From Pratylenchus scribneri (lineage: Eukaryota; Nematoda; Chromadorea; Rhabditida; Pratylenchidae), in contig JAQSEB010000058.1 of NCBI GenBank assembly GCA_030063045.1, positions 310,001 through 374,000 on the forward strand: a stretch of DNA of 64,000 bases. The letters run 5' to 3'. The notes under the pieces were generated by a model. The model was not told the DNA's origin. It saw only the letters and a program-made list of their open reading frames with translations, and did not search any database. Shown one piece after another: positions 13,701 to 31,564 of this stretch. Positions within the stretch are counted from its first letter, which is position 1, and each line of letters starts with the position of its first letter. A program made the position numbers and the translations under genes.

Positions 13701-14467
13701 TTATCCGCCACACAGGACACAATTGTCCTTTCGCCGATTGTCCCAATGGCAATGCCAACCAAATTGCCAGCCCCAAATGTGTTGTCACCATCGCGGAGTG
13801 CTCGGAATTTTGGTGTAGAACGTTCCTTCTGCAGATCACCAAATGCGTAGTAGAGTGCGGTGTTGGAGAGACCTAAATTATTTGATATGATGATCAAAAT
13901 TGATTTTTCACAACTTACCGACAACTAAGAAATTCAAGTCTTCACTGATTGCAATTGCCGTAACTTTTTCCACGTCAACTTTGCGGCCCAAATTGAGTTG
14001 GAATGATTGTTTGCATTTTGGGGCAACTGCTTCTTCCCATTGATTTAAATCCCAAATTTTTAACATTGGAACAGTTGGAGTTGATGGTGAATTTTTGGAT
14101 GTTGATTCGGAAGAAAAACCGCTAGAGGTTTCCAATTCCGTGTCTCCTCCGATGGAGACTAGCAAATTTTGGGCGCACGCAAAGTGAATGAGTCGTTGTT
14201 TGAAAGCTTTGAAAAAGCGAATATTCAAACTTTGATCCATATGGAAAATGGCCCCTCGGGGTTCGCCAAAAAGAACAGTGCCATTGCTGCATGGAACCCA
14301 GCAGAGAATATCGATGCCCTAAATTTTTAAATATATTCCAAAAAACTAATGATTAATTCTACCTGTAAAATTGTTGCCTTTTTTGTTGGATCTGCAGGAT
14401 CTTGGACAGGTAATAAGTTGAAGAAATTGAATGTCCGCCAACCAAGTTCGGCAAAGTTTTGTGTCAT
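10779..14467 (-). CDS. vps-11: VPS11, core subunit of HOPS/CORVET tethering complexes
   Basis: Thirteen exons: 14363-14467, 13919-14318, 13652-13872, 13374-13606, 13100-13327, 12617-13010, 12328-12568, 12045-12208, 11873-12003, 11657-11821, 11334-11540, 11043-11292, 10779-10937; 965 aa, all phases consistent. VPS11 tethers endosomes and lysosomes before fusion. The N-terminal half is a beta-propeller (W.VPCSNGTVLFGEPRGAIF; KIWDLNQW). The middle is an alpha-solenoid with family landmarks MKYGDHLYKKGDFENAI, IGHVEPSNIIKKFLD and IEKLPPTNACNFLELYG. A coiled coil is encoded around 11340-11430, followed by a C-terminal RING (C-x2-C ... FLCRHSYHANCFES ... CPVC). In-frame Met codons exist upstream, but the start at 14467 aligns best with the family. 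It is divergent from LSM7. Confidence 0.95.
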
Positions 14468-15031
14468 TATTTTAATGAAGGAATAATTGTTTAAAATTTC
14501 CTTAAATGTTGGTTTTATCATTATCATAAACACAAATAATGGAGTGGCAGTTTTTTTAATCTATATCTATGGCATGATGCTCTATGGATTGGATATGGAA
14601 TGGATAGATAGGTAGGTTGATAGTTTTTGCCCAAGTTTTTTAGGTAAGTTTTTTGCTCATATTTTTTTGTTATGCTTATTAGAGACTGAAAATTTGCTTA
14701 AAACTGGTTTAAGCTTATATGTCGAGCCTATGCTAGAGTAAGTATGCTTAAAAGCTTGACTTGATCTTGATTTATGAATGAATTATGATTGTGATTTTGT
14801 GATTTGATTTCGATTTCGACCCAAAATCCCTACTCCAATCATGCCAAAATCCCTGCATCCAAAATCACTACACTTGATGACCGGAATTTGATATTTATAT
14901 TTGTTTGATTTTTTTTAATTCAAGAAAATAGGGGAAAAGGAAAGCTTTTTGCGAATTTCAATCTTTAAATTCTAATAATTTATTTAGATAATTTCAAGAT
15001 TTAATTGCAATTTAATAAAAAATTTACAAAT
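14468..15031. promoter_or_regulatory. divergent promoter region VPS11 / LSM7
   Basis: This 564-bp spacer lies between two divergently transcribed genes and must hold both 5' regions. It shows short A/T runs and no clear repeat. Individual promoter elements cannot be named from sequence alone. Confidence 0.4.
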
Positions 15032-15591
15032 ATGACAATCGACGATAGTAGCAAAAAGAAGAAGGAAAGCATTGTTGATCTCTCCCGATTCATCGATAAA
15101 ATGGTTAGAGTTAAATTCCAAGGCGGCAGAGAAGGTTTAAATTTGCATAGATTTTATGTTAAACAATTTATTATTTACAGCAGCTGGAACTCTTAAAGGC
15201 TATGACGCATTGCTAAATTTGGTGCTGGACAATGCCATCGAATTTTTGCGTGATCCAGAAGATCCGTTACGAACTACGGAAGAAACGAGGAATTTGGGAC
15301 TGATAGTGGCTCGTGGTAATTTTACACTTTTTAAGATTATATTTTTTTAATCAAATTTGTCAAAAATAATTGGAATTAATCATAATTACTCTCACTATGA
15401 ACATAGAAAACAAATTACGATGTTGAAATATAATTAAATTTTTTTTCTAGGATTAACGAAAATCAAATAAACTTTTAATATCTCAATAAACCACATTTTC
15501 AGGCACTGCCATCACCGTCGTTGCCCCCAATGAAGGAATTGAACAAATTGCAAATCCATTTGTGGGTGCAGATACAGAAGCCGAAGAGTAA
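15032..15591 (+). CDS. lsm-7: U6 snRNA-associated Sm-like protein LSm7
   Basis: Three exons (15032-15134, 15181-15315, 15503-15591) encode 108 aa, the normal LSm7 length. LSm7 is part of the LSm1-7 (mRNA decapping and decay) and LSm2-8 (U6 snRNP) rings. The Lys-rich start followed by ESIVDLSRFIDKMVRVKF, then GGREAAGTLKGYDALLNLVL (Sm1), and the Sm2 segment LGLIVARG followed by TAITVV match the family closely. The C-terminal IANPFV also matches. Both splice junctions keep frame. Confidence 0.96.
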
Positions 15592-18337
15592 ATCAAAAGC
15601 GAAAATCATTTTTTGTTTATTTATTTACGATAAATACATCAAATCTACCAATTTGTTTTTATTATTATTTAACACTTTCGGGGCTTCTTCCTTCGCGCCT
15701 AAACCCGAAGAACCAAATCGATAAATGGTCTTTTGCCCGATCCATATCCTCCTTCCAATCCTTCCATTCATCCTCTTCCCACTTTTGGTTGTTTATTTGG
15801 AGAAAAGCGAACGCATAATAAAGTCATCAACAGCCACCACCAAAACCGCACAATCTCCCCAAACCGATTACCCCTCTTCTTCGCCAACAATTCTTCCATT
15901 TTCTTCCCATATTTTCGCCCCAACCATTGCCATCCTTTGGTTGACCTACTTTTTGGATGCCATTTGCCCATTCTCTCTCCTTCAAAGAACAGCAGAAGAA
16001 ATGATGATGCTGGGGGCAATGTGGCCAGCCATTTTGTCGATTTCAATTTCACAATTTTATGGGGATCATTTTCGAGCAAAATAAAAATAAAAAAAAAAAC
16101 CAATGAAAGAGCAGTTACGCGCATAAAGGCCAAAACGGTCTTTTGAAAATCCATCCATTTCCGAAAATGTGAAAATAAAAATGGCAACTGGAATCAACAT
16201 AATCAGATTAATTCCCGTCCAAAATTACATTCTACCTCCAAATTTTCCATTGACGTTGATTTTTGTCGGCAATAAATTCGGCCATTGAATTGTCCCATCC
16301 CCACCCATAATCCACTCCAAAATATGCTGCCCTATTTCATTTTCCAAAAATGGGGTTTCCCTAAAATGTTACTCAATCTCCAAATTTGGACATTTACACT
16401 GTCTTTTATGAATTGTTTTTTCAGAAACTACTCAAAAATCAACATTTTCACCCAAGCCGAGGCCGGGCTCGTCATTTTACAAAACAAAGGTCCATTCATT
16501 TTCGTGCCAAAATTTAGCTTAAATTGGTTCAAAAAGGAAATGGAAGCTAACAACAAGGCCAAGGCACAAATTGGGTACTTATGGAGATTGGCCCCTACAA
16601 GAGAAAGGACTGATTGAAGGGAGAGAATTGATGGAAGGGAGCAATGTCACTTATATTGGGTTGATGGGAATGGAGTCAGCGAAGAAGGAATGAATTTCCT
16701 TGTGCGGTGAAGATTCCTAAAACGGTGCAAATTCTAATTTAAATTTTTGATTTAAAATTAAAATAATTATGAATAGAAATAATAAAATATTTAAATGTAA
16801 AACTCTTTTAATTCACCATACTCGAATTTGAGGATCCATAATTCGGTAAGATAAACCAAATATATTTTTTTATTGCATTTTCTTAATTCCTTAAAAATTT
16901 ACAAATCCGATCTAATTAATTCATAAATATCCACAAATTAAAAGAGTTAGACTCTAACTTTCCTAATTTTTGAGGGTTTGAAAAATAATTCCCTATGGGC
17001 AATGAAAAGAGGTTACACGGCATATAAATATAAAATTATAATATTAAGAAAAAAACATTAAAAAACTAAATATTTTTAAATAAATATATAAATCATTCAA
17101 TGTTTGGGAACATAAAAATACAAAATGTTCAGTTTAGAGAACAAAAAGACAAAATCTTTAAAAAAAAATGTTTGGAAAAAATACTAGAATAACAATAACA
17201 CAAAGTTTGGATGAAATAAAAACACTATTGTTTGGGATGAACTTTTATATTTAATTCTAATTAATTCACATTTGCAGTTTGCACCGTTTTAGGAATCTTC
17301 ACCGCACAAGGAAATTCATTCCTTCTTCGCTGACTCCATTCCCATTAACCCAATATAAGTGACATTGCTCCCTTCCATCAATTCTCTCCCTTCAATCAGT
17401 CCTTTCTCTTGTAGGGGCCAATCTCCATAAGTACCACAAATGGGCCCATATATTTCGGTGCTGACCGGATTTGATGGAAAGGATAAAATTCGCGGCATTT
17501 TCAACGATGGAGGGGGTGGCATTGGCATGGCCAATGAGAAAGGGGGCCCATTGGATTGGGAGGGGGATGATGGCCTTTTGCTTCAGGCAAGTACAAAAAA
17601 TACGGAGGGGAAGAAGTACTCCTTTCCTTTTTTGAATACCGTATTTTATCTGATTTAATTAATAAGGGAGAATTTGACCGAATAGTATTAGTAAAAATGG
17701 ATAATTTTATGGGTTTATGGGCATTTTGTTTTGGCATTTTTAGTAAAAAGTGGCAATTTTATAGATTTATGGTCATTTTCTAGGATCATTTTTAGTAAAA
17801 AGTGGCATTTTTAATGCTTTTTAGTAAAAAGGGTTCAATTTTATAAACTGCTGCATTTGCCCTTGACTGCCCTTTTTCGTCATCATCAAGAATTCCGTCC
17901 CATCTAAAATGTATCTGATCATCGGCTGGCAGATCATCACCCCTCTTATTAGGCGCCTTCTTCTTTCCCATTCCCATCACCAAAATCATCCATCTCAATC
18001 ATCGACGCAATAATCTTTCCCCTCACCCCCATTTTTCCATGATTGTGTTCGTCGAACGGAGGAAAAAATGAAGAATAAACCCCCAAAAAAGTTCATTCAT
18101 TATTAGTCCAAACATTGGATCAATATTCTCTTTTTTTTTCCACATTTCCGCGCAACTGACCGGTCCAATCATCAAAATTCCTCTTCCGCCTTGTTTACGT
18201 CTAGCCCCCAAAGCGGATTATTCTCCTTTCCTCCCACATAATTATTGTCCCTTGGCCAATCGGTCAACAATAATAATAAATTGAACATAAACCAAAAAGT
18301 GAAAGAAAACAACTTTCTTCATTTTGGGACAGCGGGA
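15592..18337. other. gene-poor region with large inverted duplication
   Basis: No exon is recognised between LSM7 and the calcium ATPase. Open stretches near 15725-16146 and 16285-16617 are compositionally biased and match nothing I know. The main structure is the 158-bp inverted duplication (16574-16731 / 17278-17435). Both arms contain the same open frame ending in ESAKKE and a stop, so this may be a duplicated 3' end of an unidentified gene. The 540-bp loop is extremely AT-rich. Confidence 0.5.
16574..17435. repeat. 158-bp near-perfect inverted repeat
   Basis: Arm 16574-16731 and the reverse complement of arm 17278-17435 have equal length and differ at one position that I could find (GGGTTGATGGG versus GGGTTAATGGG). 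They are separated by 546 bp. The arms carry a shared open frame of about 50 codons ending in a stop. Near identity implies recent duplication or gene conversion. Confidence 0.93.
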
Positions 18338-24131
<5,794 letters not shown>

Positions 24132-24690
24132 CAGAAAATTGAGTCCGATTCTGAATTCTTCATTTAATATATTCTATGATTTATTTTAATCATTCTCCGC
24201 CTTTTCTTGCTCATCGATATAAAATCCAATTTCTTCTTAAATTTGTACAAAAACCATAGGAAAAAATACTTTAAACACTTTCATTATCATAATTTTCTTT
24301 ACAATCCTTTTTAAAATTTCTTTTTTTGATCGATTTACGACAAATAAACACATTTATTACAACAAAACAAAAATGGCTATTGGGCGAATTTCATAAAATG
24401 CAAAATTGTTTGTTTATCCTTTGCGATTGTACTAATTGTAATTCTGATTTGTAAATTCTGATGAATATGTTTTTTTTTTTGTGTTTTTGTTCTTATTTGT
24501 GTTGATAATTCTGATCTCCCCTTTCATTCCGGAATTTCGTATCCTTAATTCATTTAATCGAACCGATTCCCTTTTTATTTTATTCATCTTATTTTTAAGC
24601 CTTTTTTTAAACCAAAATAATATACTCGACAATTTTGCATTTTTCGAGAATCCGCACGCTTACATTAAAAGTGACATTCAAAAAAACAGA
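24132..24690. other. convergent 3' region with satellite remnant
   Basis: This lies between the stop codons of two convergent genes. At 24421-24462 is a degenerate copy of the 25-bp satellite. It is followed by a T tract and CATTCCGGAATTTCGTATCC (24525-24544), the same flank as array A1. This looks like a collapsed array. Confidence 0.7.
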
Positions 24691-26921
24691 TCAAATGAAA
24701 TAATTGTGCCGTTCCTCCAAATTATGGGCTTGTGGCAAATCCAAATCGATGGGTGAACCATAGGCAGCGGCTGGAGTTGCGTAGGGGGCTGGTGGTCGAC
24801 GAGGAAGGGTGGAGCCAAGATAGGCAGAAGCGGCTGGAAAATAATTGAAATTGAAAAAAGGGGAAAAAAAGATTTAACCGGCAGAGGCGGACATAATTCG
24901 CTGTTCATCCTCAATTTCGGCATCTTTTTGTTTTTTGCGTCGATGGCTCATTCCATACCGGAGCAATGCCATCAAACAAATGCTGATCAACAAAATGGTC
25001 ATAATGGCCACTGAGAATTATAATTTAATAGGCAAATAGCAAATGAGGAGTGAGGACAGACCAAGAATGATCCATCCAACCAAGGACAAAGCATTGCCAA
25101 CCAAAGGCATCGGTGGTGGATTATCTTGTGAAGGACAAAAGTCAAGAGCTCTAAGCGGTGTCCCCTCGGGCGGGCAATTTATTGGGCTGGGCCCACAGGC
25201 GGCCACACAACCAGGCTTATCTGGAAAAGTGGGTGAAATGGGAAATAGCAAAATAATATATTAGTGCCCATGCCCACCAATGTCGATGTCCAAATTATCA
25301 CGTAACATTTGACGAAACCATTCCAATTGGCTGTCACAAAGCCATGGATTCTCTATAAATTAGAATATATTCGAACCAATCCTCGACCAACCGCAAGCAT
25401 AAATGACTCGCCGATCATCGGTGACTGGTTCAAATGTGCCCTCGAAAGTGTCCATTGGCAATGTTTGCAGTAAATTATAGCTGATTAATTCAATTTCCTT
25501 CTAATATTCCCCCTTCCAATTTTCACCTAATGTCCAAATGGCGAAGTGCTGGCAAATTGGCGAATCCTCTTGGTTCGACTAATTCTAAACGATTTCCCTG
25601 CAAATCCAACGAATATAATTCTTGCAATCCTTGGAACATATCCGTTCGGACCCTTAAATATGGAATACATTTATTAGCCACAAAATTACATTTACCTGGT
25701 TAATCTATTTTTGTTCAACACAATTGCCTGAATCATCGGTGTCCTTTGAAAGGCACCTGGCTCAATTGTGTCCACGGCGGCTTCGGACATTTCCAGCCGC
25801 ATCAAATTGGGAATATGGACAAATGCGTTGGATGGAATAACGGAAATTGGCGTTTCCCCAATTCCCAGGGTTTTCAATTCCGGAATGAAACTGAAATAGA
25901 ATGGAAGGATGAATGGGCCAAGGAAGGGGGCCAAATTGACCGAAACATTTCGGGTGACCAAGCCGGGAATTTGTTGCCAGTCAAATAAAGGTATTGAAGG
26001 TGAGGGACTTGTTGGAATGCTTGGGGAACAATCATACTCAACCCGTTGAATTCCAACGAAAGTGAAGTCAATTGGGGGAAATTTAGGGCGCCAACGGGAA
26101 CTTCACGAATCTAAGAAGGCTAATTTGAATTTATTTTATTGTTTTTGTTTGCCTGGTTTAGGCCCAAATTCAAATTGGTCAAAGTCGGCCTTTGGGCACT
26201 CAATGCGGCACTTGGCACCATACTCAGCTGATTCGCCTCCAGACTCAATTCCTGGAGACTTTTCAATGGGGAAAATGCACTGCCACCTTCGCCTCCTTCC
26301 GCCAAAGATTGGTCCGTCAGTCGATTGCCACGCAGTTCCAATTTGAGAAGAATTTCTCGGCTGGCAAATTGGGCAAACATTCCGGCAGGCATTTGGGAGA
26401 TTCCATTTCGATTGAGGTAAAGTTTACGCAAATTCCGTAATTGGGAAAGGCCACCAAGCTGCAAAAATGAATTGAAAAAGAAATTGGGGAGGAGGTTGAC
26501 TTGATTGGCAATTTGGGCGAGTGAATTGTCGGACAAATCCAATTCAACCAATGAATCCAACAAAACACCATTGAAGGCATTCTCCTCAATTTTTGTCAAT
26601 GTATTTCGATTCAACACTAAACGTAGAATTGTCCAATCGTAAAATGAATTGGCGGGAAGGGAAGAAATGGCCTTTATAGGGAAATAATGAAAAAAATAAC
26701 AAAAAATATCATACAGTGTCCACAATTGTGAGCGAATCAATTGGAAAACGTTTGGCAGGTTGGGCAGCTTGGAGGGCATTTTCCAAGCTGCCAGCCTTTT
26801 CACAGATTATGGCAATTGGCTCATAAATGGAAGGGGCACACCGGCAAGGGGATTGGAGTTGAGGGCATTGGCCAGAGGCGAAAGGGAGAAGCAAAAGGAA
26901 GGCGGCGGCCAAAATAGGCAT
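24691..26921 (-). CDS. single-pass leucine-rich-repeat transmembrane protein
   Basis: Eleven exons: 26715-26921, 26501-26671, 26153-26458, 25941-26110, 25696-25890, 25527-25652, 25392-25480, 25278-25352, 25062-25220, 24879-25010, 24691-24833; 590 aa, phases consistent. In order: a signal peptide (MPILAAAFLLLLPFASG), a Cys-rich LRR N-cap (CPQLQSPCRC), about a dozen LRRs (e.g. LRLVLNRNTLTKIEENAF, LRHLDISYNLLQTLP), an LRR C-cap (NPWLCDSQLEWF), a Cys/Pro stalk, a TM helix (ALSLVGWIILGVAIMTILL), and a roughly 80-residue cytoplasmic tail starting RYGMSHRRKKQ. The architecture matches nematode extracellular-LRR proteins such as EGG-6, LET-4 and PAN-1, which organise apical matrix and epithelia. I cannot choose among them. 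The intron 26111-26152 has a GC donor (CAG|GCAAAC) and is needed to keep an LRR intact. Confidence 0.9.
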
Positions 26922-29550
26922 TAGAATGAATTGGGCAAGGGAAGAAGCGGGAATAAATTGAACGGATGAACCGTCTTTTGGTGGACTAAGTGTTCAGATT
27001 GGAGATTGTGAGATTGAAAAGAGAGTTGAGAAGGCCCATTGTTGTTGTTTTTGGCCCATCATTGGGCGGAAAAGTGGGAAGAAAAACACAACAAAAAAAA
27101 AACACGTCGAAGAATGGCGATCAGATTACGGAGACTAACAGAAGCAGAACTGGAATGGGGATTTGGACGTGAAATGAATATAAATGGGGGAAAATGGTAA
27201 ATTGTACGAAAATGAAAGGAGGGGAAAATAAGGAATAGATTGAGGGAAAAGTTTTGGCCAATGATGGAAATGGCCATATTTTAACCAAACAATCAATTGA
27301 TGGCGGCGGCGGCGCAAATCATTAATCTTCGAAGAATCAATAATGACGGATGGGAAGGGGCATCGTTTTTTTTGTTGGCTGACGAGCCAGTCGAGAGCGG
27401 TCAGTTGCGCGAAAGGGATGGGATGGGTGCGGGCTGTGGGGGATTGGCCAAACAAAGACGAAGAAAATGGAGGGAATGGATGGGCCAAAAGAATTGGTCG
27501 AGGGGATGAATTCTTTGTGAAGGGCAGAAGGATGGTCAAAAAAACGCGCGAAAAGAGGGAGGCGAGGAATGGCGAAGGGAGAAAAGGAAGGAAATGAGCC
27601 AAAAACCCACCATCAGCAGCATCGGGGATTGAAATGAAACCCTCGAAATGAAGCAATGAGAGGAGAGGGGAATTATCCCATTTTGGGACCCAATTATTCA
27701 TATTCAATCCCAGCGACCATATCCTTCTTATTTTGGCCTACATTTTCTTCTTTCCTTCCAATCATTCAGCCGTCAAGTGCCCTTGTCAATCGGTGCAGCA
27801 AATCCCCTGTCCCTTCACAAGTCATCCGGATTATTAGGCCGATTGGACGTGTGGACGTGAAGATGGCGGGGAATAGAATGGACTGGATGGATGTGGGAGA
27901 AATACTCAAAATAACAGCGATTGAGGAAGCAAAGTGGATGAATGGAAAATTGACGGAAATAATTGGGAACGGAAAATTGGAAGAAGGGAAGATTAAGATA
28001 TCTTATTTTTTGAAATTTAATTTTTTGTTTAATCGAATTGGAAAAAATCGTCAACATCAATTATAAATCTGAATTTACAATTACAATCGCAAATCATAAA
28101 TTAAAATTACAATCGCAAGTCAGAATTACAATTACAAATCAGAATTACAATTACAATCACAAATCAGAATTACAATTACAATCGCAAATCAGAATTACAA
28201 TTACAAATCAGAATTACAATTACAATCGCAAATCAGAATTACAATTACAATTACAAATCAGAATTACAATTACAATCGCAAGTCAGAATTACAATTACAA
28301 ATCAGAATTACAATTACAATCGCAAATCAGAATTACAATTACAATCGCAAATCAGAATTACAATTACAATCGCAAATCAGAATTACAATTACAATCGCAA
28401 ATCAGAATTACAATTACAATCGCAAATCAGAATTACAATTACAATCGCAAATCAGAATTACAATTACAATCGCAAATCAGAATTACAATTACAATCGCAA
28501 ATCAGAATTACAATTACAATCGCAAATCAGAATTACAATTACAATCGCAAATCAGAATTACAATTACAATCGCAAATCAGAATTACAATTACAATCGCAA
28601 ATCAGAATTACAATTACAATCGCAAATCAGAATTACAATTACATCGCAAATCAGAATTACATTTACAATCGCATATCAGAATTACATTTACAATCGCAAA
28701 TCAGAATTACATTTACAATCGCAAATCAGAATTACAATTACAATCGCAAATCAGAATTACAATTACAATCGCAAATCAGAATTACATTTACAATCGCAAA
28801 TCAGAATTACATTTACAATCGCAAATCAGAATTACAATTAAAATTGGCATCATCATCCTCCATCCCTTCTTCCTCTATTATCTTCCAATTCCATCTTAAC
28901 CACCCTCATTTTCCCTTCATCCCTCAATTCTCGCGCAATCCTTGTCCTTTCGCCCCTTTGTCGGTTTGGCCGGCATATGGCCAAAATGATGATGGCCTCT
29001 TGCCCTCCTTTCTTTCATGATAAATTGGCGGCCCCAAAAATCTTTCCATCCATCCCATTCATTCATTACGCAATTCCATTCCAAAATTGCCCCCAAAAGT
29101 GTGCCATATATTTTGGCTGACTTTTCCTTTGAGCTTTTCCATCTTTTTGCCATTTTTTCATTGTGACCCTTTAGCCTTTACCCCCTTTTGCCTTTCATTT
29201 TCCATTTTTCGCTAAACAAATGATGAGGCCGGCAGTATCGTTTATAATCCCCTTCCCTTTCACTCATTTGGCCAGAAGGCCACCAAATTTTTCCCCTTGG
29301 CTACTGCTGCCAATTTTGGGTGGCTGTTTATTTCCTTCCAATTTCTACTGTACTTTTTCTTGTCATTCACCAGCAAATGCTTCCTCTCTTCATTTTCAAT
29401 ATTCCATTTTGCCCTTAAGCTCATTTTGGGGATTAAATTCAATGCGGTGATCCCTTCTCCTCCCTTTTCTTTAAAAAATGTTCTTAAGTCTTAACATCTA
29501 CGGATTACAGGGAATTTGGCATCGGTGGATTACGGGACTGACCCAAGGCG
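26922..29550. other. intergenic between LRR gene and homeobox gene
   Basis: This lies between two divergent starts. From about 26950 to 27960 the plus strand is strongly purine-rich (AGGGGAAAA-type runs), and 28850-29300 is pyrimidine-rich. The 25-bp array A2 occupies 28062-28840. I see no supported exon. The region probably contains regulatory DNA of the homeobox gene. Confidence 0.45.
28062..28840. repeat. 25-bp satellite array A2
   Basis: About 31 units of CAAATCAGAATTACAATTAC plus AATCG, with variants (CATTTACAATCGCATATC). It is the reverse orientation of A1 and A3 relative to the plus strand. It is intergenic, about 0.7 kb upstream of the homeobox start codon. Confidence 0.97.
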
Positions 29551-31406
29551 ATGTTTATGCCATCCACGAATTCGCCGCCGCCCCCATCAATGGCCATCCA
29601 AAGCCAATTGAATGATTCAAATTGGGCCAATTGTTCTTCGGCCATTCCTCACATTCATCCGCCTAATAATGAGGAGGCACAAATGCTGATTAATAAGGCT
29701 GGCTCCTCTCATCATCAGGCACCCTTCCTTGGATGCTGGGCAATTGCCGCCGGCCCTTTGGTCAATCCCTACGAATTCCCCACCCAAATTGGCCATCATC
29801 ATTCCCATCTAAATCCTTCATCTACACAATCTGCTTCTGCCCCGTCATCATTTAATCCATCCCAATTCCATCATTCCACCACATTCAACAACAATCCAAC
29901 AATTTCGCATCATCCATATTTGCCTCCAATCGAATTTGGAATTGGCCCAGATTCATCCGCCACTGCTTCTGCTGGAATTCGCGCTTTTCCATTCGGATAT
30001 AATGGCAAGGGAAATGGAAGGGAAAACTGGCCATAATTGTATTTTTTAAAGCCACTGTTCCGGCCACTGCTTTTCCCACCTTTTCAACGACAATTTCCCA
30101 ACATTTTTCCGTATATAATACAGAAAAAGAAAAAAGTGCAAAAAAGGTGAACCTACCAAAAGTGTCGGCAAATGTGGATGGCAGTGGAAAAAGTTGGATT
30201 TTCAACCAAAATAACGAATTTGTTAATTTTCAATTAGAATTGGAAAAGAGGGATAAAAACAAACAGCAAAAAGGGGCAAATGTGGAAAAAACTGCATTAA
30301 TCCAATCACAAATAAAGCAAAGAAGGCAAAGAACACATTTCAGGTGAAATGGAAATTGTAAATTAAAATACTAATTTATTTTTATTAATTAGTTCACATC
30401 AATTGTCGGAATTGGAAAATCTTTTTATTCGGAATAAATATCCGGATGTTGGGAATAGGGCCGAAATTTCGAGGTCAATTGGATTGGCAGAACAATGCAT
30501 TCGGGTGAGAAATAATTAATTATTTTAATTAAATATTTAATGAATACACACATTTTTAATGGGAAGAAAAAATAATTCCCAAGGGCTTTGTGACTTTTCA
30601 TTACATTTGTGCCTTTTTAATTAGGTTTGGTTTAAAAACCGACGTGCCAAATGGAGAAAAAGAGAAAGGCCAATGGGCATTGGGACCGTGTCGAACTGCC
30701 CAAAACAAAATATTACCGCAAAATTTGTGGTGGAAAAAGTGGAGCCAACACAAAAAGTGAGTCAATTACAACTTAACGAAAATAGAATTACAAAATGGAA
30801 GTATATTAATTTACCAAAAATGATTGAATTTACCCAAAATCTTTTTCAAAGTTATATGGCCTTATTAGACCTAATCTAGGGCAATTTATTTGCAGGCTTC
30901 GCCGGTGGCCTAATAATCCCTCATCAGTGGCCGAAAGAATATGGATTTAAAGGGGAACTTGACTTTAAATTATTATTTATTTACCAATTGGGCGTGAAAA
31001 TAGAAATAATAAAATGAACAGCCAAAGGAGAAAGGAACCAATCAGCAATCACCAATGGGGAGGAAAAAGGGCTGATCTGATGAGGTTTTATGGATTGAGG
31101 CAATTTTTGATTGATAGGATAGTGATTGGGCAAAAAGTGTACAGTAGGACATATAGGGAAGGCCCTTTTAGGCATTGATAGGCCTCAAAATACCGTATAA
31201 TTATTTTTCGATCGAAAGAAATTAATATTATTCCATTAAAAAAATAAAATAATTTAATTCTTTGTTTTTAGATCAATTCAAAAACAATGAGTGGATCCTC
31301 CTTGGATTGGGCCCATCATCAACAGCAAAATAGACAATTTGCAGCTGCAAATCATCAACAATCATTCCAAAATCCTCCAGCCTTTCTCATGAATAATTTT
31401 GATTAA
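29551..31406 (+). CDS. unc-30: Pitx/UNC-30-type paired-like homeodomain transcription factor
   Basis: Five exons (29551-30004, 30124-30343, 30393-30504, 30625-30756, 31272-31406) encode 350 aa. The homeodomain starts QRRQRTHFSSHQLSELENLF, continues through RNKYPDVGNRAEISRSIGLA and ends IRVWFKNRRAKWRKRER. Lys at homeodomain position 50 gives bicoid-type DNA specificity, characteristic of Pitx. In C. elegans UNC-30 specifies GABAergic motor neurons; the same role here is inference. The N-terminal region is rich in Ser, Pro, His and Asn, and the short C-terminal exon is Gln/Asn-rich. Intron 1 uses a GC donor (ATG|GCAAGG) and restores the frame exactly. Intron 4 carries dispersed repeat D. Upstream exons are possible. 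Confidence 0.92.
30860..31185 (+). repeat. dispersed repeat family D, copy 2 (homeobox intron)
   Basis: Related to 22860-23195 (copy 1). Shared blocks include GGATTTAA, TTTAAATTATT, TTTTTGATTGATAGGATAG, GGGCAAAAAGTG, TACAGTAGGACATATAGG and CCCTTTTAGGCATT. It occupies much of the 515-bp intron 30757-31271, sense orientation. Confidence 0.85.
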
Positions 31407-31412
31407 TTCATT

Positions 31413-31564
31413 TACCGTATTTTTCCTAATAGTGGCACCGGGCTACTATTTTTCAGAGACTTTCCAAAATGAACAAAAATTCATTTTTTTAATTTTTTCA
31501 CCCTAAAAATACTCAAAAAGGGGGCTTATTAGAGAAGGGGCTACTATTAGGAAAAAATACGGTA
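31413..31564. mobile_element. 152-bp MITE-like element
   Basis: The ends are inverted repeats of about 25 bp: TACCGTATTTTTCCTAATAG at the left, and CTATTAGGAAAAAATACGGT followed by A at the right. A second inverted motif (GGGCTACTATTT / GGGGCTACTATT) lies within. The element starts 7 bp after the homeobox stop codon, so it forms the beginning of that 3' UTR. No coding capacity; consistent with a non-autonomous DNA transposon. Confidence 0.75.

Noticed and set aside
15725..16187. Overlapping open frames on both strands after LSM7
   Set aside because: Low-complexity hydrophobic or Ser/Pro-rich translations, no domain, no paired splice sites; LSM7 already has its normal C-terminus.
27135..27707. 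190-codon minus-strand open frame
   Set aside because: It reflects a purine-rich plus strand (Phe/Leu/Pro/Ser translation); no recognisable motif and no splice support.
28038..28841. A 267-codon open frame and, at 43360-43791, a 143-codon one
   Set aside because: They consist only of the 25-bp satellite read through; the frame is open because the unit lacks stops, not because of coding selection.
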